Counted from the stretch's first letter, positions 1 to 5,917 are shown. The stretch: DNA of 12,578 nucleotides from DASZMJ01 sp035551935 (GCA_035551935.1 DASZMJ010000016.1:1-12578), one strand, 5' to 3'. The notes: a model not told the origin generated them from the letters alone. Numbers and translations are program-made.

Positions 1-432
1 AAGGGCAAGGAGGGCGTCGATGTCGCCTTCATCGACCATCCCTCGGTCATCGGCGACAACTACGCCGAGATCATCGGGGGCCTCAGCCGGCTGGCGGACG
101 CCGGGATGGGCCTCCGCATCGTGCGCCGCGAGCCGGCCCGATCGCCGTCGGGGGGTAAGTCGCTGCCGAGGCCGACGGTGAGCGTACCGGAGCACGGGGA
201 CGACCCGAGCAAGTTCGGCGCGGCGGGGATCAAGGGGATGGTCGTAAACCCGATTTACGCGGGGGTGGCCGACTACCCCAAGATGATCCCCGATGAGGAG
301 TGGGTCGGCGCCGTGACGAAGGTCATCGAGGAGGACGGCGCGGAGCAGTTCCTCGTGAACCTGCTGTACGTGCTGCGGCGGACGTTCGGCTGCGTCGAGT
401 GGGACGGCCACTTGCCGCCCGACGTGAACTGA
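1..432 (+). CDS. Uncharacterised protein, 3' part only
   Basis: The frame is open from the first base of the window to the TGA at 430-432, giving 143 codons with the 5' end cut off by the window edge; an internal ATG at 106 is probably not the start, because coding-like sequence (AFIDHPSVIGDNYAEIIGGL) precedes it. The visible protein has an N-terminal acidic/hydrophobic segment ending in GMGLRIVRREP, a short basic Ser/Pro linker, then a compact segment with NPIYAGV, DEEWVGAV and EQFLVNLLYVLRRTFG. The NPIYAGV string recalls a motif in the long C-terminal part of large serine recombinases, but nothing else supports that and it may be chance. I do not recognise the family and assign no function. 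Codon use fits the neighbouring genes. Confidence 0.7.
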   Translation, partial: KGKEGVDVAFIDHPSVIGDNYAEIIGGLSRLADAGMGLRIVRREPARSPSGGKSLPRPTVSVPEHGDDPSKFGAAGIKGMVVNPIYAGVADYPKMIPDEEWVGAVTKVIEEDGAEQFLVNLLYVLRRTFGCVEWDGHLPPDVN

Positions 433-602
433 CGGATGGGTGCCGCGGCGGCGCTCGACCCCCGCAAGGGCCTCCAGGATGCCCCAGGACGAGCCCGAGC
501 GGGATTGATTGGCGACCCGCGAGCGGGGCTTGGGGCGGCCCGTGGGAGCCTCGGAGGATGTCGTCAAAGACGGGGCCTGTGGCCCCACGATCGGAGGTCG
601 AG

Positions 603-947
603 ATGCGCGAGCGATTCGAGGTCCGCGTGGGCGGCTTCTACGTCAACGAAGGTATGGGGCTGGTCCGCGAGGTCACTCACGAGGATGAGGACGGCAAGTT
701 CCACTGGCGCTCCTACGTACTCGCCGACGGCTCGCCCACGGGCGATATGCTCCGGTGCGATCCGTACACGCTTATGCAATGGGCCGACCGCGAGGCGACG
801 CCCGCGGAGGTCGCCCGGATGCGGCGCGACGAGGCCCAGGCCGGCGAGGTCGCCGAGACGATGGAGTTGGCCCTCCTGGTCCTGCGGACCGTCTCGAACG
901 AGCGGCTCTTCGAGGAGGTCCGGCGGCGCGGACGGCGTGTGGTCTGA
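603..947 (+). CDS. Small uncharacterised protein, 114 aa
   Basis: The ATG at 603 is preceded by GGAGG at 593-597 with a 5-nt gap, a good ribosome binding site. The upstream in-frame ATG at 558 has its purine stretch touching the codon and is less likely. The protein starts MRERFEVRVGGFYVNEGMG and continues with a probable small beta-rich fold (LVREVTHEDEDGKFHWRSYVLADGSPTGD). It then has a helical, charged C-terminal half (EVARMRRDEAQAGEVAETMELALLVL). No signal peptide, membrane segment or catalytic motif is visible. It lies 170 bp after the preceding gene, so a separate transcript is possible, and it faces a convergent gene across a strong hairpin. The function is unknown. Real coding is supported by the binding site, the codon bias and the non-repetitive composition. 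Confidence 0.7.
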   Translation: MRERFEVRVGGFYVNEGMGLVREVTHEDEDGKFHWRSYVLADGSPTGDMLRCDPYTLMQWADREATPAEVARMRRDEAQAGEVAETMELALLVLRTVSNERLFEEVRRRGRRVV

Positions 948-964
948 TTGATGCGGGTGGCCGG

Positions 965-1017
965 GGCGGTAGGAGGACCCGAGGGTCATGGTGGGGCTCG
1001 GGTCCGACCTACCCGCC
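965..1017. terminator. Two-way hairpin terminator between convergent genes
   Basis: An inner perfect 8-bp inverted repeat (GACCCGAG at 976-983, CTCGGGTC at 997-1004) is flanked by further pairing (TAGG at 970-973 with CCTA at 1008-1011, then GGCGG with CCGCC and one bulge). It lies 18 bp after one stop codon and 27 bp before the convergent one, as expected of a shared terminator. There is no U-run, so termination may need Rho or the strong GC stem alone. Confidence 0.55.
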
Positions 1018-1043
1018 GGGACTTCCACGGCGTGGCCATCGGC

Positions 1044-1463
1044 TCAACGCGACTGGCCCCGCACAGATCCGACCGGGAGGGTGTCGAGGGCACCGGGGCT
1101 GGCCTTGAGATTGAGGCCAGCGCGACCGTCGGCGGCAAGGAGGACGCCCTGCGTCGCCGTCCACGACCGCGGCCCGATCACGAGCCGGTCGGCCTCCGCG
1201 TCGAGTCGGACACCCTCGGGGAGGTCGAGCACGGCGACGGGCGCCGTGGCCGGGCCGGATGCCGGCCGCCGGAACGTCAGGCGGTCCCCCTCGGGCGCGT
1301 AATAGACCGGCGCCTTAGCCCGCTTCGGGACGGGCGGGAGCGGCTGCGCCGCGATCGCCTCGGAGACCCGCGAGCCGACGTGCCCGAAGGAATCGACGAT
1401 CGCCTTGAGCACGAGTGAGCCGACCAGGAACGCCAAGCCGACCTGAACGACGACCCCTCGCAT
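1044..1463 (-). CDS. Small membrane-anchored protein, 139 aa
   Basis: The ATG (complement of 1461-1463) is preceded on the minus strand by GGAGG with an 8-nt gap. Residues 4-23 (VVVQVGLAFLVGSLVLKAIV) form one hydrophobic segment with no cleavage-like small-residue motif after it, so it is probably a signal anchor with the rest outside the cytoplasm. A Pro/Lys linker (PLPPVPKRAKAP) follows, then a soluble part of about 90 residues rich in beta-forming strings (APVYYAPEGDRLTF, APVAVLDLPEGVRLDAEADR) and ending in basic residues. No enzyme motif is visible. The gene stands alone and converges on the preceding small gene; its upstream region holds no other minus-strand gene I can support. The function is unknown; an envelope role is inference from the anchor. 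Confidence 0.7.
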   Translation of the reverse strand: MRGVVVQVGLAFLVGSLVLKAIVDSFGHVGSRVSEAIAAQPLPPVPKRAKAPVYYAPEGDRLTFRRPASGPATAPVAVLDLPEGVRLDAEADRLVIGPRSWTATQGVLLAADGRAGLNLKASPGALDTLPVGSVRGQSR

Positions 1464-1619
1464 GGCACGCGCCTCCGACGCCTCAAAAGGTGCCCGGGGA
1501 AGCCTAGGTCAGGACCGTAGGCGGGACCGGTATCCCCGTCGTTCCAATCCTGCCACAGCCCGACCAAGTGGGGCGCGGCCGCGCCGAGGTTCCGCGATCG
1601 CGTTTCGGTCAGCGCCACG

Positions 1620-1649
1620 AAAAAACGCCGGTCGGCGAAGAAACCGGCG
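1620..1649 (-). terminator. Intrinsic terminator on the minus strand
   Basis: Read on the minus strand, CGCCGGT (complement of 1643-1649) pairs perfectly with ACCGGCG (complement of 1626-1632) across a 10-nt loop and is followed at once by six Ts (complement of 1620-1625). This is the classic form of a Rho-independent terminator. No minus-strand gene is visible just upstream (to the right), and the 139-aa gene begins about 155 bp further on. It could end a small RNA, a lost gene, or act as an attenuator. Confidence 0.55.
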
Positions 1650-1958
1650 GCGGCTGTGCTACTTATTCCTTGGTTGCGCGTTTGGACCCGGTCGATCCGG
1701 GACGAGATGCCGACCACGGCCCCTCGGCGCCCCCACCGGGACCGGCCGGATAGCTCGACCGTGTAAGCTTGGGGGTCGGCGAACTGGCAGGACTTTTGTC
1801 CCCCGCCCGGCGCCGTGGTAGCGATGGGTCGCTGGGAGCCGCGCCGCGGAGCCCTACCCTCGCCCGACGTAATATCAACGCATGCCATTGAGAAGCGGGT
1901 CCACCCACCACGTTGAACCGGCAGGCCGGGCGATGGGTTCAAGCCTCATATCAACGCT

Positions 1959-2026
1959 TCTTCTCTCTCTTCTCTTTTAGGGCTCTTCTGGGGGGGTCTT
2001 CTGTCTTTTTCTCTTCTCTCTCTTCT
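1959..2026. repeat. Homopyrimidine mirror repeat (H-DNA type) with central G7
   Basis: The 20 bases at 1959-1978 (TCTTCTCTCTCTTCTCTTTT), read backwards on the same strand, equal the 20 bases at 2007-2026 exactly. The inner part is also mirror-symmetric: TCTTCT (1984-1989), seven Gs (1990-1996), TCTTCT (1997-2002). The whole tract is almost pure pyrimidine apart from the central G tract and a few bases. Long mirror-symmetric purine/pyrimidine tracts can form intramolecular triplex (H-DNA). The role here is unknown. Confidence 0.8.
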
Positions 2027-2040
2027 GGGATAAGTTCCGT

Positions 2041-2130
2041 CCTAGCTCGTAGCTGAGACTAGTATGCTAGATAGATAGATAGAGTGCGTGCTAGCTAGGA
2101 TTAGAGCTAGCTAGGATTAGAGCTAGCTAG
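2041..2130. repeat. CTAG-rich tract with 16-bp tandem repeat
   Basis: The unit GCTAGCTAGGATTAGA occurs twice exactly (2090-2105, 2106-2121) and then partly (GCTAGCTAG, 2122-2130). Just upstream is a short (ATAG)n microsatellite (about 2069-2083). The tetramer CTAG, usually scarce in bacterial DNA, appears nine times in 90 bp. The tract directly follows the mirror repeat. Iteron, protein-binding array or slipped-strand expansion are all possible; no gene crosses it. Confidence 0.7.
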
Positions 2131-2610
2131 CCTGTCTGGCGTTTGAGCGCACCGCTGGTCGGATAGGCAAGCGCACGGGCTAGAATGCTCGCGATCCCGA
2201 CTTCGCGGAAGGCATCGCCTGCCGAGCCTGGCGTAGCCCGCTCAGGGTACGCACTCCTTCTCGACGGTTCGATCCAGCACCGTCCTGATCGAGGCGGCGG
2301 CCGGGCTCGCCATCGACTCGGGGACGAGGCTCGCGACGGCCTGGGCGTGGACCGCGAGTCGAGGGCGTAGGCCGAGGGATTTGTTGGTCCTCGGCCTATC
2401 GGGCCGCGGCCGGGCAGGGGGCGGAGTCGAGGCGCCCACCGACGGCGAGGATCGCCTCTGATGGCTCCCGTCGCTCCTCCGTCGCGACCCTCCGAGGGGG
2501 CAGGCTTCGAGGCGGCGTAGTGCCCCTCGGGGGCGCCATGGTCGCCTGGGCTGGTCAACGGCCTCGGGGGACGGCCTCGGTCACGTCGGGGCCGATCCTC
2601 GCGATCGTAC

Positions 2611-2703
2611 TGGCGGCGCATCGTGGCGGCGTAGCGGGAGTGGTACGCGGGGATGGAGGAGACAGGGGAGCGGTTCAGCGAACCGCATGGTGCGGGTCGC
2701 TGA
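2611..2703 (+). pseudogene. Decayed 3' fragment related to the 3200-3565 gene
   Basis: These 93 bases align without gaps to 3473-3565, the last 31 codons of the intact 121-aa gene downstream, with 73 identical positions by my count. The reading frame is kept and the same TGA ends both. The translated ends are RYAGTEETGEP..HGAGR in the intact copy and WYAGMEETGER..HGAGR here. A TAG at 2632-2634 breaks this copy, and upstream of 2611 the similarity fades, so only a truncated remnant is left. The match continues past the stop into the hairpin-plus-tail element. It is probably the relic of a duplicated gene or cassette. Confidence 0.65.
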
Positions 2704-2739
2704 ACCCATGAATCCCGATTGATCGAACCTGAGTAGCTC
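2676..2739 (+). repeat. Hairpin-plus-tail element, copy A
   Basis: The 27-nt core at 2676-2702 starts CAGCG and ends CGCTG. Together with flanking GGTT/AACC it folds as a 16-bp arm hairpin (2672-2706) with one mismatch and a 3-nt loop. A 32-nt tail at 2708-2739 containing GATCGAACCTG and TAGCTC follows after 5 nt. The hairpin overlaps the stop codon of the pseudogene. The tail shares 22 of 32 positions with copies B and C. Confidence 0.65.
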
Positions 2740-2783
2740 AAGAAGGATGCGGGAGCGCGTCCCCGCGGCGGCCGAACGAGGGG

Positions 2784-2873
2784 GTGATTGTGCCGCACGG
2801 AGCGGCCCTCCAGGTCATCGACCGGGGGCGGACCGGCGATGCGCTGCGGGAGTGTTTGCCGAGCCAGGAGTGA
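2784..2873 (+). pseudogene. Possible coding remnant ahead of element B
   Basis: In this frame the DNA reads VIVPHGAALQVIDRGRTGDA and then LRECLPSQE to the TGA at 2871-2873, a composition much more protein-like than other frames nearby. Possible starts are GTG at 2784 or 2790, but neither has a ribosome binding site and the upstream frame becomes Arg/Pro-rich. I read it as the tail of a truncated gene rather than a working 29-aa gene. Its stop lies 14 nt before element copy B, the same arrangement as at the other two copies. The family is not recognised. Confidence 0.3.
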
Positions 2874-2887
2874 GGGCTCAAGAGGGT

Positions 2888-2951
2888 CAGCCGTTCTCAC
2901 CGTGAGATTGGCTGGACCGATCAAATTCGGCTGATCGAACCTGGATAGAGC
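2888..2951 (+). repeat. Hairpin-plus-tail element, copy B
   Basis: The 27-nt core at 2888-2914 starts CAGCC and ends GGCTG, with an inner TCTCAC/GTGAGA stem around one base. The outer C-G closing pair replaces the G-C pair seen in A and C, a compensatory change that favours a folded form. After 5 nt comes the 32-nt tail (2920-2951), with GGCTGATCGAACCTGGATAG at its centre. The tail matches copy C at 25 of 32 positions. Confidence 0.6.
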
Positions 2952-3052
2952 GCCCGTGTCCGTCGGCCGGGCACTGGTCGGCGAGGGCGCCGAGCAGGGA
3001 TGAGCCCACGTTGCGAGGAGGCCGGGTCAGGGCCTTGACATAAGCGAAACCC

Positions 3053-3196
3053 TTGCCACCGGACGAGTTACAGCGTGCACTAGGCAGCCCTTGGTGCGGA
3101 CGCAAGTCCCACCATCCGCAGGACATCCTCTACAAGTTCTGCGCGGCCTGCGGCTACCACGACGACGTCCGCGACTACGCGAAAGTGAGGGTCTGA
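3053..3196 (+). CDS. Small Cys/His-rich ORF, probably 5'-truncated
   Basis: The frame is open from 3044 (after a TAA at 3041-3043) to the TGA at 3194-3196. Only a TTG at 3053 could serve as start and it has no clear ribosome binding site, so the 5' end may be lost or frameshifted. The protein part is convincing: WCGRKSHHPQDILYKFCAAC, then GYHDDVRDYAKVRV. Its CxxC plus upstream Cys and His residues look like a small zinc ribbon. The stop is 3 nt before the next ATG (3200), which suggests translational coupling with that gene. It may be a gene fragment in a worn cassette array. Confidence 0.4.
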   Translation: MPPDELQRALGSPWCGRKSHHPQDILYKFCAACGYHDDVRDYAKVRV

Positions 3197-3199
3197 AGG

Positions 3200-3565
3200 A
3201 TGCCCGACCCGACGATCCGCGCCCTGGCGACGCTACGTGACTTCTGCACGACTCGCGTCTACGCGGTCCTGACCGACGACGGGAACCGCACCGACTTGAA
3301 CGTCCTCCTCTCGGAAGTCAAGGTCATCGTGGCCGAGGAAAGAGACCTTGACACGGCAGCGATGCTCGTTCGCATGCAAGTCCTGGTCCACCTGGGCCCG
3401 CTCAAGTCGAAGCCCGGGGCCCTCCTGGAGCTTCACGTTATGCTGCTCGAAACGGCCATCCAGTTCATCGACTGGAAGTGGATCGTGCGCGCCCTGCGGG
3501 AGCGGTACGCGGGGACGGAGGAGACGGGGGAGCCGTCCAGCGACCTGCACGGCGCCGGTCGCTGA
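3200..3565 (+). CDS. Uncharacterised helical protein, 121 aa
   Basis: The start ATG at 3200 follows the stop of the Cys/His-rich ORF by 3 nt, with GAGGG and AAGGA purine stretches upstream. The protein is mainly helical and non-repetitive. It opens MPDPTIRALATLRDFCTTRV, then has a charged middle (LLSEVKVIVAEERDLDTAAM) and a C-terminal helix with QFIDWKWIVRALRERYAG before a short polar tail (EETGEP...HGAGR). There is no signal peptide, membrane segment or known motif, and the function is unknown. The last 31 codons have a degenerate copy at 2611-2703, and the stop codon lies inside the hairpin of element C. Codon bias is that of a real gene. Confidence 0.65.
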   Translation: MPDPTIRALATLRDFCTTRVYAVLTDDGNRTDLNVLLSEVKVIVAEERDLDTAAMLVRMQVLVHLGPLKSKPGALLELHVMLLETAIQFIDWKWIVRALRERYAGTEETGEPSSDLHGAGR

Positions 3566-3602
3566 AACCCATCAATTGCGGCTGATTCGACCTGGATAGC
3601 TC
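3538..3602 (+). repeat. Hairpin-plus-tail element, copy C
   Basis: The 27-nt core at 3538-3564 begins CAGCGACC and ends GGTCGCTG, a perfect 8-bp terminal stem, and overlaps the stop codon of the 121-aa gene. The 32-nt tail at 3571-3602 (GGCTGATTCGACCTGGATAG within it) follows after 6 nt. This is the only copy attached to an intact gene. Confidence 0.65.
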
Positions 3603-3869
3603 GAAAATTCCGGCGGGGGAGGGTTAGATATCCAGGCCCGCGATTGGGGGGGGCTGGGCCTTGGCCTAACTCGTTGACTGGACTGGACTTGCGACCGACA
3701 ATACCGAACGTCGAAGTGATCGGCGACCGATCTCCCCGCATATCGCCGATGAATCCACCCCGTCGACCGTTTATTCCTTAACACGATACGAAACGCCGCG
3801 TGATTCCGTCCATACGTCCCCCTCGGCATGCCGTATCACCATCGAGGTCGTGGCGCCCGGGCGCGATCC

Positions 3870-3885
3870 GACAACGCCGTTGTTG
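3870..3885 (-). repeat. AACAACGGCGTTGTT palindrome, copy 1 (partial)
   Basis: ACAACG-C-CGTTGT is a perfect 6-bp arm around a central C. It is the least complete of five related palindromes and is strand-assigned by its centre base. It lies about 300 bp upstream of the 358-aa gene in non-coding DNA. Confidence 0.55.
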
Positions 3886-4027
3886 CCGCCGCTGGCCTCG
3901 GCTGCGGATCGCCGTCCCCCATGATCGGCAACCGCCCCTTGCTCCCCCCGTCAAGGGATTCGGAGCGATCGGCGGAAGAGGACCATGAGCATAAGAGCGT
4001 GATTTGTAGATTTTTGTAAACATGACG

Positions 4028-4049
4028 GTCACAATAGTTCTGTTGTGAC
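4028..4049. promoter_or_regulatory. Inverted repeat, possible operator
   Basis: GTCACAA (4028-4034) and TTGTGAC (4043-4049) are perfect 7-bp inverted arms with an 8-bp spacer, in the only AT-rich part of the upstream region of the 358-aa gene. The 22-bp size and symmetry suit a dimeric repressor or activator. It could also be a short RNA hairpin if transcription starts upstream. Confidence 0.4.
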
Positions 4050-4146
4050 ATATTGTTATGGTAGGCAGGGTAGCCTATGCGACGATGCCTCGCGCCTCGC
4101 GGGGCCGTCGCGCCGATCCGCCTAGTCACCGGGTCGGACCATCTCG

Positions 4147-4163
4147 CCCAATCGTTCAGGAGA
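4147..4163 (+). promoter_or_regulatory. Shared 17-nt leader with ribosome binding site, copy 1
   Basis: CCCAATCGTTCAGGAGA is identical to 9197-9213 upstream of the helicase gene. The AGGAGA part is a strong Shine-Dalgarno match 8-9 nt before the ATG at 4172, and this fixes that start over the upstream ATG at 4058. Confidence 0.6.
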
Positions 4164-4171
4164 ATCGTCCG

Positions 4172-5248
4172 ATGGCCAAGTCCAAGAAGTCCGCGCCCGT
4201 CGTCGTCGTCCCGGCCGATGCCGTCCCGGCGGCCCCGACCGCGACCCCGGCCCCCGCGCCGGCCGAGAACACGACCGCCCCCGCCCCGATCCCCGTCAAG
4301 GCCATCCCGCCGGCCGTCGCCATCGCCCCGAAGCGAGAGGCCGTCGCGCCCCCCGCCGTCGGCCTGTCGCCGAAGGCCAGCGCGCTGACCCTCGAATTCT
4401 GCGCGACGGTGGGCGTCGTCCTCAATGCCGTCGTCCTCCGCTGTGCCGAATGGGGCCGGATGGTCGGCGCCATCCTCGACGCCGAGCGCGGCGAGGCGAA
4501 CGAGTGGGGCCGGAACCAATTCGACGCCACCATCCGCAAGGTGGGCGAGGCGTATGCCGCGCGCTACCCCGACTCCGTCGGCGACGCGCGCCCGGCCGAC
4601 TGGTGGAAGCTGGCCGAATTCCTCGCCTGGACGACGAAGCTGGGCATCGTCGGCGCCGAGTCGATGGCCTATCGCACGATCGTCAACGTCCTCTTCCCGG
4701 CCGCGTTCGAGATGGTCAAGGATCAGAACGCCAGCGTCATCCGCGACGGGTGGGCCGATTGGCTCAAGGCGATCGTGCCGATGATCGTCAACGGGGACGT
4801 CAACCATGAGACCGCCGTCGCGAGCGTCGCGGCCCAGCGGACGGCGCTCCATGCCCTCGACGCCAAGAAATACCCGATGCCGAAGGCCACGGGCGCCAAG
4901 GCGCGCAAGGTCACGAAGGGGTCGGGCCGCAAGAATCCCAAGGCCACCCCGCCGGCCCCGACCCCGGCCCCGACTCCGGCCCCCGTCGCCAACCGCACAA
5001 CCCCGCCGGCGCCCACCCCGACCCCGGTCCCCGCGCCGGCCCCGACCCCGTCGCAACAGGCCGGCGCGGCCGCGCTCAACATCGAATCCTTCGCCAAGGG
5101 GCTCGACGCCAAGGCGGCGCTCGCCCTCGGCGTCGCGCTGGCGGGGGTCGCCAAGGATGACGCCATCCTGAGCATCTACAAGGCCATCGCGCCCCGGGTC
5201 AAGGCCATCCGCGATTCCAAGGCCGCGCCGATCGCCGTCGGCGCCTGA
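4172..5248 (+). CDS. Uncharacterised protein with Pro/Ala linkers, 358 aa
   Basis: The start is ATG 4172, supported by AGGAGA 8-9 nt upstream; the longer frame from 4058 would add an Arg-rich, chance-like stretch. Residues 1-64 are a lysine start (MAKSKKS) followed by a low-complexity Ala/Pro/Val linker. Residues about 65-230 form a probable globular helical domain (CATVGVVLNAVVLRCAEWGR, NEWGRNQFDATIRKVGEAYA, DWWKLAEFLAWTTKLG). A basic patch follows (about 233-255, KARKVTKGSGRKN), then a PT/PA-repeat linker (257-292) and a C-terminal helical piece of about 65 residues. No membrane segment or catalytic motif is visible. The basic patch could contact nucleic acid. The gene is monocistronic with its own terminator and shares its leader with the helicase gene, so a joint role is inferred. 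Family not recognised. Confidence 0.8.
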   Translation: MAKSKKSAPVVVVPADAVPAAPTATPAPAPAENTTAPAPIPVKAIPPAVAIAPKREAVAPPAVGLSPKASALTLEFCATVGVVLNAVVLRCAEWGRMVGAILDAERGEANEWGRNQFDATIRKVGEAYAARYPDSVGDARPADWWKLAEFLAWTTKLGIVGAESMAYRTIVNVLFPAAFEMVKDQNASVIRDGWADWLKAIVPMIVNGDVNHETAVASVAAQRTALHALDAKKYPMPKATGAKARKVTKGSGRKNPKATPPAPTPAPTPAPVANRTTPPAPTPTPVPAPAPTPSQQAGAAALNIESFAKGLDAKAALALGVALAGVAKDDAILSIYKAIAPRVKAIRDSKAAPIAVGA

Positions 5249-5281
5249 TCCGACCGCCGCCCGACAAGCCGATCCCGTTCC

Positions 5282-5312
5282 CCCCGCCCCTAGGCAAACC
5301 CTAGGGGCGGGG
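5282..5312. terminator. Strong hairpin terminator after the 358-aa gene
   Basis: CCCCGCCCCTAGG (5282-5294) and CCTAGGGGCGGGG (5300-5312) are perfect 13-bp arms with a 5-nt loop (CAAAC), starting 34 nt after the stop codon. A short TCGTTT follows, so it is intrinsic-terminator-like with a weak U tract. Confidence 0.75.
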
Positions 5313-5558
5313 TCGTTTCCCGACCCGCGCGATTCTGGCCATTCTGCGACCCGCCAGCGGCACGACGCGCGGGGACCGCCGGGGGGGGGAACCCCGACCC
5401 TTGCCGAAGTCTTACAGCGGCCCGCGTAGGCCGTTCAAGGGCAGGGGGCAAGGCGACCCCGCCAAGGCGACCCGCCGGCCTGTCTGCCAAGGCCGGGGAC
5501 GGTGGTTGCTGGGCCACGAATCGGGACGGCCGGGGAACCGAAGCAAAGCAACTCGACC

Positions 5559-5581
5559 CGCCAACAACGCCGTTGTCGGCG
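5559..5581 (-). repeat. AACAACGGCGTTGTT palindrome, copy 2
   Basis: CGCCAACAACG-C-CGTTGTCGGCG has 11-bp arms with one mismatch around a central C. It lies in the intergenic region between the 358-aa gene and the operon. Confidence 0.65.
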
Positions 5582-5842
5582 ACGCCATCCGGTTGCGGCG
5601 CGACCCGGCAACTGTCGCAGCGGAGTCGTTGTCCCGTCCCCGGTCGTCTGCGCGCCGGCCCGACCAACCGACCGAGCGCAGCCGAGCCGGAGTCGCCGCG
5701 CCTCCGCGGGCGAGGCGCCGCGAAATCGCCGGAATTGCCGGAAATGCCCGGCGACCGGCCCAGCCAACCATCTCCGGACGCCCCGACGCCGTTGCATCGG
5801 CGGCCGGTCGCCGTCCCCGCGCTTACCGGCCTATCGTCGTGA

Positions 5843-5861
5843 CCCCGGAGCGGTTCCGGGG
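5843..5861 (+). promoter_or_regulatory. Leader hairpin upstream of the operon
   Basis: CCCCGGA and TCCGGGG form a perfect 7-bp stem with a 5-nt loop, 56 nt upstream of the first operon start. A second pairing (CACCGA/TCGGTG) follows at once. It may be a structured 5' leader or simply GC-rich pairing. Confidence 0.3.
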
Positions 5862-5917
5862 CACCGACGACGGTCGCCATCGGTGCATCGACCCCACAGC
5901 AGCGAGGTCCCGGAGAA

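Larger units (their letters stand above)
1464..3043. other. Long gene-poor region with repeats and decayed fragments
   Basis: I find no intact gene in these 1.6 kb. Open frames here are rich in Arg, Pro and Ser, as expected from chance frames in GC-rich DNA, and lack ribosome binding sites. What it does hold is listed separately: a minus-strand intrinsic terminator (1620-1649), a homopyrimidine mirror repeat (1959-2026), a CTAG-rich tract with tandem repeats (2041-2130), a pseudogene fragment (2611-2703), a coding remnant (2784-2873) and two copies of a hairpin-plus-tail element. From 1950 to 2130 the base composition departs sharply from the GC-rich surroundings. Confidence 0.6.
3603..4171. 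other. Intergenic region with AT-rich probable promoter part
   Basis: No gene is supported here; open frames on both strands look like chance. The region holds palindrome copy 1 (3870-3885), an AT-rich stretch at about 3995-4060 that stands out from the GC-rich background and probably contains the promoter of the 358-aa gene, and the inverted repeat at 4028-4049. No clear -35/-10 pair can be fixed. Confidence 0.5.
5313..5917. other. GC-rich intergenic region before the operon
   Basis: No gene is supported; frames on both strands are Arg/Pro-rich and lack ribosome binding sites. It contains palindrome copy 2, a short direct repeat (CAAGGCGACCC twice near 5449-5473) and leader hairpins close to the first operon gene (5843-5861). 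The operon promoter must lie here but I cannot pin it down. Confidence 0.5.

Noticed and set aside
1..432. Large serine recombinase, because of NPIYAGV
   Set aside because: Only a 7-residue resemblance; no catalytic domain or other recombinase motif is in the visible part.
2215..2290. tRNA-like T-arm string GGTTCGATCC
   Set aside because: No matching D-arm, anticodon arm or acceptor stem can be folded around it on either strand.
2127..2924. Minus-strand open frame of 265 codons
   Set aside because: Very rich in Arg, Pro and Ser, no ribosome binding site, and it covers the repeats and plus-strand remnants; open by GC-rich chance.
3836..5056. Minus-strand 406-codon open frame opposite the 358-aa gene
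   Set aside because: Extremely Arg/Gly-rich low-complexity translation caused by the Ala/Pro repeats on the other strand.
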